Source: PALSA-612 sp035652235 (GTDB lineage: Bacteria > Actinomycetota > Thermoleophilia > Gaiellales > Gaiellaceae). Taken from it: a stretch of DNA of 64,000 nucleotides. Shown here one piece after another: positions 1 through 7,272 of this stretch. Position numbers and translations under genes: made by a program. The notes under the pieces were generated by a model that was given only the letters and a program-made list of their open reading frames with translations, ran no database searches and was not told the DNA's origin. Within the stretch, counting starts at the first letter, position 1. Each line of letters begins with the position of its first letter. Where the stretch lies: contig DASREE010000042.1 of NCBI GenBank assembly GCA_035652235.1, positions 1 through 64,000 of the forward strand, read 5' to 3'.

Positions 1-318
1 ATCCGGGGAAGGCTCCCACGCCAAACTAGACCACGGGCTCACAAGCACCATAGGAAACGCGGCGTCCGGCAGACGACACCGCGATCATCACCCATTTTCA
101 CCCGGCGCGGGTGGGCGCGCCGGCGAGGGGAACTAGCGAGAGTCGGGCTCTCCCTCCGGACGCGAGGCTCTCCCTGCGGACGCGAGGGTCCCTGTCCCGA
201 CTCTTGCCGCTGCCTCGTTCCCGCTCGGCGGCGGCGCTACAGGCGCGGCGGCCGGGCAGGGCCCGACCGAGCCTTGCCCGGGCGGTCTTCTCCCTCGGCG
301 CCAGTATGCTGGCCCGCG
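1..318. other. Non-coding stretch before tRNA-Glu
   Basis: No convincing gene is seen. Open frames here run straight into the tRNA-Glu sequence or have arginine/proline-rich compositions typical of random GC-rich DNA. The stretch contains a short tandem repeat (147-186) and G/C-rich inverted segments near 240-290. It presumably carries the promoter of the tRNA gene, but no clear -35/-10 pair was identified. Confidence 0.5.
147..186. repeat. 20-bp tandem repeat, two copies
   Basis: Two directly abutting 20-base units (147-166 and 167-186) of the form GCTCTCCCTSCGGACGCGAG differ at one position. A partial third copy may follow. No function is evident; it lies upstream of tRNA-Glu. Confidence 0.7.
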
Positions 319-391
319 GCCCCCATCGACTAGCGGCCGAGGTCGCCACCCTTTCAAGGTGGTAGCACGGGTTCGAATCCCGTTGGGGGCA
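319..391 (+). tRNA. tRNA-Glu (anticodon TTC)
   Basis: A full cloverleaf can be folded by eye. The acceptor stem GCCCCCA pairs perfectly with TGGGGGC, followed by discriminator A at 391. The anticodon stem CCACC/GGTGG encloses the loop CTTTCAA with anticodon TTC at 353-355. The T-arm contains GGTTCGAATCC. The 3' CCA is not encoded. The D-arm GAC...GTC with TAGCGGCC is typical of bacterial tRNA-Glu. Confidence 0.96.
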
Positions 392-395
392 CTCT

Positions 396-440
396 CCCGA
401 CAAGCTGATCAGTTTCACTCCCCCGACAAGCTGATCAGTT
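396..440. repeat. 19-bp direct repeat just after tRNA-Glu
   Basis: The sequence CCCGACAAGCTGATCAGTT occurs at 396-414 and again, identical, at 422-440, five bases after the 3' end of tRNA-Glu. Each copy contains the palindrome CTGATCAG. No integrase or other mobile gene is visible nearby, so it cannot be called an attachment site. It could be a trace of a past tRNA-associated insertion or a small regulatory repeat. Confidence 0.75.
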
Positions 441-629
441 CTGTACATGGCCGGATCATCCCGTTCGCCTCAAGGCGCGCAGACGGTGGCGCGCGCAGAC
501 GACGGCGGATGTTCGCAAGAGTGGTCGGCAGCTGCGGGCGCGCGCCGATGGGTCGCCGCGCTGGGGGAGCGCCAGCCGCGCTCGCCGAACGCGGTGCGGG
601 CGGCCGGCGGCTAGCGTGCTGGGCGACAG

Positions 630-702
630 GGGCGGTTAGCTCAGCTGGGAGAGCACCTGCCTTACACGCAGGAGGCCGGCGGTTCGACCCCGCCACCGCC
701 CA
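630..702 (+). tRNA. tRNA-Val (anticodon TAC)
   Basis: The acceptor stem GGGCGGT pairs with ACCGCCC and is followed by discriminator A at 702. The D-arm TAGCTCAGCTGGGAGAGC is canonical. The anticodon stem CCTGC/GCAGG encloses CTTACAC with anticodon TAC at 663-665. The T-arm holds GGTTCGACCC. CCA is not encoded. It lies on the same strand as tRNA-Glu, 238 bases downstream, so the two may be co-transcribed. Confidence 0.96.
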
Positions 703-812
703 TCGCGAGCGCTCTCCTCGGGCTGCGCCGGGCGGGCGTAGGGTCGCATGGTGGGTGTGCGAGAGAAGCGATCTCTTCGAGCGCGGAACCTGGAGCGGCT
801 CGTCGTCCGACT

Positions 813-1949
813 CTAGGCCCGCCGGCGGCGACCCCGCCGGGGTGGTCCCCCGGCCCGTGACGCGCCGAGGTCGTCCCGGGAGACGGTTCCCTCGTCGGCG
901 AGGAGCCGGCGGACGACGAGCTCGAGCTGGCGGCGGCCGGTGTCGAGCGAGTCGACATCGATGCGCTCGGCAAGCGTGTGCATATTCGAGCCGTGCGCCA
1001 TGCCGAGCGCGAGCGCGGGGATGCCCTGCGCCAGGGCCGCGTTCGCGTCCGTCGAGGCGGCGTCCAGCCTGTCGGGCAGCCCGAGCTCCGCCCGGGCGGC
1101 GCGGACGGCCTGAAGGAGCGCCGACGTGCGCGGGAGCCGGCCGGCGGGGCGTCTGCCGACGGAGTCGAGCGTGAGCGACAGCGGCCGCGGGACGGACAGC
1201 TGCTGCAGCCGCGCCAGGAATCGATCGAGCGGGAACTCGTCGAGGGCGCGCGCCTCGATCGAGAGGGAAGCCTCGTCGGCGATCGCGTTGATGCTCCGGC
1301 CGCCGGCGATGCCGCCGATGTTGACGAAGGATTCCGGCGCGTCGCGGGCGAGGAGGTCGTGCGCCACCTCGGTGAGGGCGTGGATCGCGTTCGGCCGGCC
1401 GCGGTCGACCCAGGAGTGGCCTCCCGGCCCGCTGATCGTGATCCGGGCGCGGATGCTGCCGACGGCATCGACGAAGACGCGATCGAGGCCGTGCCCCTCG
1501 AGCGCGATGAATGCCTCGGGCTGCAGCGTCTCGCACGCCGCCACGGCTCCGCGGAGGTTGCCGAGGCCCTCCTCGGCGACGGTGAAGGCGAGCCCTCCCG
1601 CGGCGAGCGGCTCCTCGGCGAGCAGCCGTTCCAGCACCGAGATGGCGACCGCGATCGCCGCCGCGTTGTCGCCTACGCCCGGCCCCCGAAGCTCGTCGCC
1701 TTCCCGCTGGATGTCGAGAGGGGTGTCCGCCGGGAAGACAGTGTCCACGTGCGCGCTGAGCAGGAGCCGCGGCCGGTCTTCCCCCCACGTCCACAGAAGG
1801 TTGCCCGCGCGGTCGCGCGTCCGCCGTCCCGGAGCGGCAGCCAGCCTCTGCTCGAGCCATTCGAGCCTGCGCTGCTCGAAGAAGGTCGGCGCTGGGATCC
1901 GGGCGAGGGCGACGAGGTCGTCGACGATTCCCGCGGCGACCGTGGTCAC
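813..1949 (-). CDS. M20-family metallopeptidase / amidohydrolase
   Basis: A 378-residue M20 (ArgE/DapE/carboxypeptidase-type) zinc hydrolase, expected to cut an amide or peptide bond in the cytoplasm. Metal-site motifs are in order: SAHVDTVFP (His and Asp ligands), GVGDNAAA (bridging Asp), TVAEEGLGN (catalytic Glu pair) and a late AHGSNMHT histidine. The dimerisation-domain signature GPGGHSWVD is also present. The GTG start at 1949 overlaps the TGA of the preceding E1-beta gene as GTGA, so the two are translationally coupled; the open frame continues upstream but only inside that gene. It is the last gene of the leftward arm of the LacI-controlled locus. A substrate cannot be assigned; release of an amino or acyl group from an imported amide is plausible. 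Confidence 0.88.
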   Translation of the reverse strand: MTTVAAGIVDDLVALARIPAPTFFEQRRLEWLEQRLAAAPGRRTRDRAGNLLWTWGEDRPRLLLSAHVDTVFPADTPLDIQREGDELRGPGVGDNAAAIAVAISVLERLLAEEPLAAGGLAFTVAEEGLGNLRGAVAACETLQPEAFIALEGHGLDRVFVDAVGSIRARITISGPGGHSWVDRGRPNAIHALTEVAHDLLARDAPESFVNIGGIAGGRSINAIADEASLSIEARALDEFPLDRFLARLQQLSVPRPLSLTLDSVGRRPAGRLPRTSALLQAVRAARAELGLPDRLDAASTDANAALAQGIPALALGMAHGSNMHTLAERIDVDSLDTGRRQLELVVRRLLADEGTVSRDDLGASRAGGPPRRGRRRRA

Positions 1950-2947
1950 GCGCCGATCACGCGCCTCACTGTCGCCTCGATCGCGGTCGCATCGGGGACG
2001 AGCACCTGCTGGAGGGAGGGGGCCGCCGGCACGCGCGTGTCGGGCAGGCCGACGCGCTCGACGGGGGCGTCGAGGTCCCAGAAGCACTCACGCGCGGCTC
2101 GCGCGGCGAGCTCGGCGCCGAAGCCGCCGGTGATGTTCGCCTCGTGGGCGATGACGAGCCGCGACGTTCGCGCCACCGACGCGGCCACCGCGTCGAAGTC
2201 GAGCGGGGCCAGCCAGCGGAGGTCGATCACGTCGACCTCGATCCCCTCCTCGGCGAGGACGTCGGCTGCTGTCACCGCCTCGATCGCCGTCCGGCCCCAG
2301 GAGACGAGGGTGGCGCTGCGCCCGGTACGCACCAGCCGCGATCCCCCGATCGGCTCGACCTCGGCGTCGAGGGAGAGCGGAGCCTTGCTCGGATAGAGGG
2401 CGCGGCTCTCGAGGACGACGACGGGGTCGTCGCAGGCGATCGCGCTGCGCAGGAGCTGGTACGCGTCGGCGGGCGTGGACGGGAGGCACACGCGGACTCC
2501 GGGGATGTGGCAGAAGAGCGCTTCCAGCGACTGCGAGTGCTGGGCGCAGGCTCCCGGCGTGGCCGCCTGCTGCGAGCGGATCGTGAGCGGAGCGCCGAAG
2601 CGCCCGCGCGAGACGTAGCGGACGTTCGCCGCCTGGTTCACGACCTGGTCGAGGGCGACGAGAAAGAAGTCGGCGAACATGATCTCGACGATCGGCCGCA
2701 TGCCGCGCATGGCGGCCCCGACGGCGGCGCCGATGATCGCCGACTCGGAGATGGGCGTGTCGAAGACGCGCTCGCCGAACTGCTTGCGCAACCCTTTTGT
2801 CGCACCGTAGGGCCCTCCCGGAAGGCCCATGTCCTCGCCGAAGACGAGCGCCTCGGGATACTCCTCGAGGGCCCAGCGCAGCGCCTCGGTAACCGCCTGG
2901 ATGTAGGTCAGCTCGCGCTGCCGCGCCACGGTGCGGGCTTCAGGCAT
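1946..2947 (-). CDS. 2-oxo-acid / acetoin dehydrogenase E1 component, beta subunit
   Basis: A 333-residue transketolase-type beta subunit (PdhB/AcoB/BkdB family) that forms the TPP-dependent E1 with the alpha subunit encoded just upstream. Recognised from FGEDMG (TPP-contacting Glu), TPISESAIIGAAVGAA, EIMFADFF and the C-terminal transketolase domain (VIAHEANITGGFGAELAA). Length is normal for the family. The start overlaps the end of the alpha gene by 8 bases. No E2 lipoyl acyltransferase or E3 dihydrolipoamide dehydrogenase is present in the window, so the complex must borrow these from elsewhere, or the E1 may act as a stand-alone decarboxylase or acyloin-forming enzyme. The exact 2-oxo acid is unknown. 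Confidence 0.92.
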   Translation of the reverse strand: MPEARTVARQRELTYIQAVTEALRWALEEYPEALVFGEDMGLPGGPYGATKGLRKQFGERVFDTPISESAIIGAAVGAAMRGMRPIVEIMFADFFLVALDQVVNQAANVRYVSRGRFGAPLTIRSQQAATPGACAQHSQSLEALFCHIPGVRVCLPSTPADAYQLLRSAIACDDPVVVLESRALYPSKAPLSLDAEVEPIGGSRLVRTGRSATLVSWGRTAIEAVTAADVLAEEGIEVDVIDLRWLAPLDFDAVAASVARTSRLVIAHEANITGGFGAELAARAARECFWDLDAPVERVGLPDTRVPAAPSLQQVLVPDATAIEATVRRVIGA

Positions 2948-3869
2948 AGAGGTGCTCGTGCACGGAGCCCGGGTCGGGGAAGGGCACGCGCTCCGCCTCC
3001 CGGACGGCGAGGTCGATGCGGCGTCCGACCGCCCGGTCGATCTCCGCGCAGACGCGATCGCCGAGCCTGCGCCGGAGCCGTGCGAGCGGCTCGCGCTCGC
3101 GAGCCGCTTCCACCTCCCCGCGCGGTCGGTAGTGCTGGGGGTCGAGATCGTAATGGCCGACGAGGCGCTCGGTCATCGCCTCGATCAGCGAGGGACCGGC
3201 GCCGGCGCGAGCCCGGTCGACGGCCTCGCGAACCGCCGCCTCGACCTCTTCCGCCTCGTTTCCGTCCACCCGCCGTCCCGGCATGCCGTAGGCGGGAGCA
3301 CGCTCGACCAGCGTCTCGGTCGCGATCATGGCCGCGATCGGCGTCAGCTCCGAGTAGACGTTGTTCTCGACGACGACGATCAGCGGGAGGCGCAGGGCGG
3401 CAGCGAAGTTCAGCGCCTCGTGCACCGCTCCCTGGTTCATCGCGCCGTCGCCGATGGAGACGAGGCTGACCGAGCCGTCTCCCGAGAAGGAGGCGGCGAG
3501 CGCGGCGCCGGCGGCGATGGGCGCGCCGGCGCCGACGATCGAGTTCTCGCCCAGGAACCCATGCTCGGCCGAGGAGAAGTAGGCGGAGCCGCCGCGGCCG
3601 CCGCACAGCGGCGAGTCCCGACCCATCAGCTCGGCGAAGAGGTCGACGATCGGGATGCCCCGTGCGATCGCCCATCCGTGGCCGCGATAGGTGGCCGTGA
3701 GGGCATCCCGCGGCTCGAGCGCCGCGCACGCTCCGACGGGGATCGCCTCCTGACCGCAGCACAGGTGCATCGAGCCCTGGATCAACCCCTGCGCCTTCAG
3801 CTCCAGGCATCGCTCCTCGAAGCGGCGGATGGTCGCGATGGCGAGATAGGTGTCCTCTGGGCGGATCAC
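2940..3869 (-). CDS. 2-oxo-acid / acetoin dehydrogenase E1 component, alpha subunit
   Basis: A 309-residue E1-alpha (PdhA/AcoA family). The TPP-binding motif is clear: GDGAMNQGAVHEALNFAA followed by ENN. The preceding segment includes YRGHGWAIARG and GRGGSAYFSS, typical of the family. I prefer the GTG at 3869 (VIRPEDTYL). The frame extends to an ATG at 3938, but that extra segment spans the predicted -10 region and the LacI operator at 3886-3899, so it is probably untranslated. First gene of a three-gene leftward operon (E1-alpha, E1-beta, M20 hydrolase), expressed divergently from the ceramidase-like gene. Confidence 0.9.
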   Translation of the reverse strand: MIRPEDTYLAIATIRRFEERCLELKAQGLIQGSMHLCCGQEAIPVGACAALEPRDALTATYRGHGWAIARGIPIVDLFAELMGRDSPLCGGRGGSAYFSSAEHGFLGENSIVGAGAPIAAGAALAASFSGDGSVSLVSIGDGAMNQGAVHEALNFAAALRLPLIVVVENNVYSELTPIAAMIATETLVERAPAYGMPGRRVDGNEAEEVEAAVREAVDRARAGAGPSLIEAMTERLVGHYDLDPQHYRPRGEVEAAREREPLARLRRRLGDRVCAEIDRAVGRRIDLAVREAERVPFPDPGSVHEHLYA

Positions 3870-3885
3870 GTGAGATGGTGGTCTC

Positions 3886-3899
3886 GAAAAACGTTTTTC
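3886..3899. promoter_or_regulatory. LacI-type operator O1 (leftward promoter)
   Basis: A perfect 14-bp palindrome, GAAAAACGTTTTTC, centred on CG, a centre typical of LacI/GalR operators. It is almost identical to sites at 3985-3998 and 8444-8461. It overlaps the expected start of transcription of the E1-alpha gene, consistent with repression by the LacI protein encoded at 7273-8349. Confidence 0.82.
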
Positions 3900-3905
3900 C
3901 TGCCG

Positions 3906-3934
3906 ATTCTTGCCGGCGGGCGCCTGCACGTCAA
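3906..3934 (-). promoter_or_regulatory. Candidate sigma-70-type promoter for the E1-alpha operon
   Basis: On the minus strand, TTGACG (3934-3929) is followed 17 bases later by AAGAAT (3911-3906), matching the -35/-10 consensus at 5/6 and 4/6. The centre of operator O1 lies 41.5 bases downstream of the 5' end of the -35, the same distance as at the 8411 promoter. Confidence 0.6.
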
Positions 3935-3951
3935 GCACCGACCGAGCGTGC

Positions 3952-3981
3952 TTGACAGGTCGGCTGAGGGGAGACTACCGT
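3952..3981 (+). promoter_or_regulatory. Candidate promoter for the ceramidase-like gene
   Basis: TTGACA (3952-3957) is followed 18 bases later by TACCGT (3976-3981), which fits the TAnnnT form common in high-GC actinobacteria. Transcription would begin close to 3988, inside operator O2, leaving a leader of only about 15 bases before the GTG at 4003. Confidence 0.62.
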
Positions 3982-3984
3982 CTC

Positions 3985-3998
3985 GAAAAACGATTTTC
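3985..3998. promoter_or_regulatory. LacI-type operator O2 (rightward promoter)
   Basis: GAAAAACGATTTTC is the same palindrome as O1 with one mismatched pair next to the centre. Its centre lies 39.5 bases downstream of the start of the TTGACA at 3952. O1 and O2 are 99 bases apart, centre to centre, between two divergent genes, so a bivalent repressor could bind both and form a loop. Confidence 0.78.
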
Positions 3999-4002
3999 TG
4001 CC

Positions 4003-5295
4003 GTGCCTGTCACCGTCAACGCAGCGCTCGCCTCGAGCGACATCACACCTCCTGTCGGAACGCCGATGTCGGGCTATCCGGACCTCCGGCGCGACCTCCC
4101 GTGGGCGCCCGATGCGATCAAGGGATACGTCGGTCGGCGGCAGCAACCGAGCGAGGGAATCCACGACCCGCTGCTCGCCACGGCTCTGGCGCTCGAGGCA
4201 GGCGGGACGCGTGCCGTGATCGTCGGCCTCGACACGCTCGTCGTCAGCGCCGCCTTCACGGACGAGGTGCGGGAGGCGCTCGCAGACGACGGGGTGGCGC
4301 CGGAGAACGTGCTGGTCGCAGCCTCGCACACGCACTCGGGGCCTGACCTGTTCGCCTGGTGGGAGGGAGAGCCCGCGTCGGCGCCCGCGGCGGCGACCGT
4401 CGAGCGCACGGTCAGCGCGGCGCGGAAGGCGCTCGCGCGTCTGGAGAAGGCCGAGCTGGCGGTCGGGCTTGGATCGCTTGACCATGTCAGCGTGAACCGC
4501 CGGGACGAGGTCGGGGGAGCGATCGACCCCACGGTCGGCGTCGTGCGCGCGACGTCCGCTCGCGACGGGTCCGTTCTCGGCTTGGTCGTCGCGTTCGCCT
4601 GCCATCCGGTCACGCTCGACTACTCGAACTTCCTCTTCTCGGCGGACTACGTGTGGGCGCTGCGCGAGACGCTCGCGCGCGCGTACCCGGGGGCGCAGTG
4701 CCTGTTCCTGAACGGCGCCGCCGGCAACATCAACCCTGCGCGCTTCCCCTACGAGCAGCGGGCGAACATCTACGTGCCCCAGACGCTGGACAACTACCCC
4801 GTGTACTGGGGAGGGTTCGGCGACGCCGGGCGGCTGGGGCGGACGCTCGCCGGCGCGGCGATGCAGGCGGCCGAGCGGGCCCTCCCCGTCGAGGTCGCCG
4901 CGCCGACAGGACGCCTCGTCCCGGTCTCGCTGCCGCTCAAGCGCGGCGCGGAGCTCGAGCAGTATCTCGACTTCATGCACTTCCGCTCCGAGGCGTACCG
5001 TCGGTCGCTGACCGGTCGAGCCGAGCTCGAATCCTCGGTGCAGTCGCTCGCGATCGGGTCCCTGCGACTTCTCGCCCTGCCCGGCGAGGTGTTCGTCGAG
5101 ATCGGGCTCGAGCTGAAGGCGACGGCAGGGGTCGAGCCGCTCGTCCTGGTCGGCTACGCGAACGACGACGTTCGCTACGTCATGACCGACGACGCCTACG
5201 TCGCGGGTCAGTATGAGACGGTCGGCACGCCGCTCGCCGCCGGAAGCGCCTCGGCGCTCGCCACCGCAGCGCGCTGCGCACTGGACGCGCTCTGA
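4003..5295 (+). CDS. Neutral/alkaline ceramidase N-terminal-domain hydrolase
   Basis: A 430-residue protein resembling the N-terminal catalytic domain of neutral/alkaline non-lysosomal ceramidases (zinc amidase fold). Supporting segments: ITPPVGTPMSGY near the N-terminus, LVAASHTHSGPDLF (His-rich zinc motif), VAFACHPVTL, FLNGAAGNINPA and a late GEVFVEIGLEL. It lacks the C-terminal domain of true ceramidases and has no signal peptide, so it is probably cytoplasmic and acts on an imported amide. I chose the GTG at 4003, directly after operator O2; the frame continues upstream through the promoter. No Shine-Dalgarno sequence precedes it, so initiation may be nearly leaderless. True ceramidase activity is not implied; many bacterial members sit in sugar or amide catabolic clusters. 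Confidence 0.78.
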   Translation: MPVTVNAALASSDITPPVGTPMSGYPDLRRDLPWAPDAIKGYVGRRQQPSEGIHDPLLATALALEAGGTRAVIVGLDTLVVSAAFTDEVREALADDGVAPENVLVAASHTHSGPDLFAWWEGEPASAPAAATVERTVSAARKALARLEKAELAVGLGSLDHVSVNRRDEVGGAIDPTVGVVRATSARDGSVLGLVVAFACHPVTLDYSNFLFSADYVWALRETLARAYPGAQCLFLNGAAGNINPARFPYEQRANIYVPQTLDNYPVYWGGFGDAGRLGRTLAGAAMQAAERALPVEVAAPTGRLVPVSLPLKRGAELEQYLDFMHFRSEAYRRSLTGRAELESSVQSLAIGSLRLLALPGEVFVEIGLELKATAGVEPLVLVGYANDDVRYVMTDDAYVAGQYETVGTPLAAGSASALATAARCALDAL

Positions 5296-5319
5296 CCACA
5301 GATCATGGAGGGGAGGGCG

Positions 5320-6117
5320 TTGGATACGACGAGACACAGCGACAAGGTCGTCTTCATCACCGGGGGCGGAAGCGGTATCGGACGGGCGACGGCGCTGCGC
5401 TTCGCACGCGAGGGCGCCTCTCGCCTCTACCTCGTCGACCACTTCCCCGAGCGCCTGGAGCGCGTGGTGGCCGAGGTCGCCGCGCTCGGCGCGAGCGCCA
5501 CCGGGATCGAAGCCGAGCTCGCCGAGTGGTCGGAGTGCGAGCGCGCCGTGCGCTGCGCCTACGACGACGCCGGCCGGCTGGACGTGGTCATCTCCAACGC
5601 CGCAGCGTGGACGGAGGAGCCGTTCCTGGAGATGAAGCAGGAGTCGTGGCAGCGCGTGATCGCCGTCGACTTGACGGCGTCCTTCGTCATCGGTCAGGCT
5701 GCTGCCCGCGCCATGGTCGAGCAGGGAAGGGGCGGCGTCATCCTGTACACGGCGTCCGTCTCGTCGCTCGGCGCATCGCCGCTGTTCGCCCACTACTGCG
5801 CGGCCAAGGCGGGCACGGTCTGCCTGATGAAGACGATGGCGATCGAGCTCGTCGGGCACGGCATCCGGGTGAACTCGATCAGCCCCGGGCCGAGCGACAC
5901 GCAGCAGTCGGTCGACCTGGTCGGCGAGGAGACGATGGAGAAGTTCCGGCAGTCGTTCCCGGTCGTGCCGATGGGCCGTCTCGGCAGCCCGGACGACATG
6001 GCGGCGGCGTTCTCGTATCTGGCGTCGGACGACGCGGCCTACATCACCGGCGTCAACCTGGTGGTCGACGGCGGGCTGACCGCACACGCCTATTCGGTAC
6101 CGGAGGTGGCCGAGTGA
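5320..6117 (+). CDS. Short-chain dehydrogenase/reductase (SDR)
   Basis: A 265-residue classical SDR: TGGGSGIGRATAL (Rossmann glycine motif), NAA in the ISNAAAWTE segment, a catalytic Ser in ASVSSLG, YCAAK (catalytic Tyr and Lys), and the C-terminal ITGVNLVVDGG. It probably oxidises an alcohol or reduces a ketone with NAD(P)H. The TTG at 5320 is preceded by a strong Shine-Dalgarno sequence (GGAGGGGAGGG); an ATG at 5305 is in frame but forms part of that sequence, so TTG is preferred. It follows the ceramidase-like gene and overlaps the next gene by GTGA. Confidence 0.9.
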   Translation: MDTTRHSDKVVFITGGGSGIGRATALRFAREGASRLYLVDHFPERLERVVAEVAALGASATGIEAELAEWSECERAVRCAYDDAGRLDVVISNAAAWTEEPFLEMKQESWQRVIAVDLTASFVIGQAAARAMVEQGRGGVILYTASVSSLGASPLFAHYCAAKAGTVCLMKTMAIELVGHGIRVNSISPGPSDTQQSVDLVGEETMEKFRQSFPVVPMGRLGSPDDMAAAFSYLASDDAAYITGVNLVVDGGLTAHAYSVPEVAE

Positions 6118-6857
6118 AGCTGACAGAGGACGTCTACCTCGTCGCCGGCGGCGACTACGGCTTCAACCTCACGCATCGGCTCGATTGCCACACGTATCTC
6201 GTCGACGGCGGGGAGGAGCTGGCGCTGGTGGACGCCGGCTTCGGGCCGGGCACGGACGAGATCCTGGCGATCATCCGCGCCGACGGCTTCGATCCGGCTC
6301 GCATCGGCAAGATCGTCATCACGCACTACCACGCCGACCACGCCGGCGGCGCCGCTGCAATGAAGCGGGCGACCGGCGCGGCCCTGTACGCGGGGGCGGA
6401 GGCGGCGCCGACGATCCGCGTCGCGGACGCGGATCGGATCGGCCTCAACTGGGCGAAGTCGTTCGGCTTCTATCCGGCCGACTACGAGTGGGAGCCCGCC
6501 GAGGTCGACGAGGAGTACTCGGACGGGGCGTCGATCCAGGTCGGCGAGCTCGTGCTGGAGGCGGTGGCGACCCCGGGTCACTGCGACGGACACTACTGCC
6601 TGCGTCTAGAGGGTCGCGATCGCTCCTACATGTTCACCTCCGACTGCGTGTTCTGGGGCGGGGCGATCATCCTGCAGAACGTTCCGGACGCGAACGTCCA
6701 GCTCTACGCCCAGTCCTGCAACCGGCTGGCGGAGCTGGAGTGGGAGGCGATGCTCCCCGGGCACCACCTCATCTCGCTCCGCAACGGACGCCGCCACGCC
6801 GAGGCGGCCGCTCGGGAGTTCAACCGCATCGGCCTTCCGCGCGACCTGCTCCGGTAG
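6114..6857 (+). CDS. Metallo-beta-lactamase-fold hydrolase
   Basis: A 247-residue MBL-fold protein with the zinc motif THYHADHAGG (HxHxDH), a later GHCDGHYC histidine, the Asp-containing TSDCVFW and a C-terminal PGHHLIS. Members cleave thioesters, lactones or phosphodiesters, or oxidise sulfur. The GTG start overlaps the SDR stop codon. In this setting a lactone or thioester of a catabolic intermediate is a reasonable guess, but no specificity can be read from the sequence. Confidence 0.85.
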   Translation: MKLTEDVYLVAGGDYGFNLTHRLDCHTYLVDGGEELALVDAGFGPGTDEILAIIRADGFDPARIGKIVITHYHADHAGGAAAMKRATGAALYAGAEAAPTIRVADADRIGLNWAKSFGFYPADYEWEPAEVDEEYSDGASIQVGELVLEAVATPGHCDGHYCLRLEGRDRSYMFTSDCVFWGGAIILQNVPDANVQLYAQSCNRLAELEWEAMLPGHHLISLRNGRRHAEAAAREFNRIGLPRDLLR

Positions 6858-6885
6858 TACCTTCGAAGCCAAAGGAGACGACACG

Positions 6886-7269
6886 ATGCCCGACACGCCC
6901 GCGACCTCTGTTCCGCCCGTCCACGAGCTCGTCCCGACGGCGGACCTCGAGGCATGGCCGCTGGCAGCCGACCAGGTTGTCGAAGGCGACCCGCTCGCGC
7001 GCGGGCGGCTGCTGTGGAAGTCGGCCGACTCGAAGCTCGCTGCGGGCATCTGGGAGTGTTCGCCCGGCGTGTTCGACTGGGTGCACGCCGACGAGACGGC
7101 CTGCGTCGTCTCGGGGCGCGCGCTCGTCACGGTCGGCAGTCAAGTGCCGCTCGAGCTCGGGCCCGGCTCGGTCGTGTTCTTCCCCAAGGGGACGAAGAGC
7201 CGCTGGCATGTCCAGGAGACGATCCGCAAGGCGTTTCACCTCCACTCGGACGCCGGGCTTGCCCTGTAG
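6886..7269 (+). CDS. Cupin-domain protein (Cupin_3-like)
   Basis: A 127-residue single-domain cupin resembling the DUF861/Cupin_3 type (ureidoglycine aminohydrolase / EutQ-like): GIWECSPGVFDWVHADETACVVSGRA and the second motif LGPGSVVFFPKGTKSRWHV. The start is supported by AAAGGAG nine bases upstream. It has no separate promoter and lies four bases before the regulator gene. It could be a small metalloenzyme or a binding protein for the pathway substrate. Confidence 0.82.
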   Translation: MPDTPATSVPPVHELVPTADLEAWPLAADQVVEGDPLARGRLLWKSADSKLAAGIWECSPGVFDWVHADETACVVSGRALVTVGSQVPLELGPGSVVFFPKGTKSRWHVQETIRKAFHLHSDAGLAL

Positions 7270-7272
7270 GAC

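Noticed and set aside
1..48. Possible minus-strand tRNA 5' half (TGGTCTAGTTTGG) cut by the window edge
   Set aside because: The D-arm-like motif is suggestive, but no consistent D-stem and anticodon stem could be folded and the T-arm would lie outside the window.
3931..6087. 718-codon open frame on the minus strand
   Set aside because: It runs antisense to the ceramidase-like and SDR genes, is rich in Arg/His/Asp and has no recognisable motif; the plus-strand genes explain the DNA.
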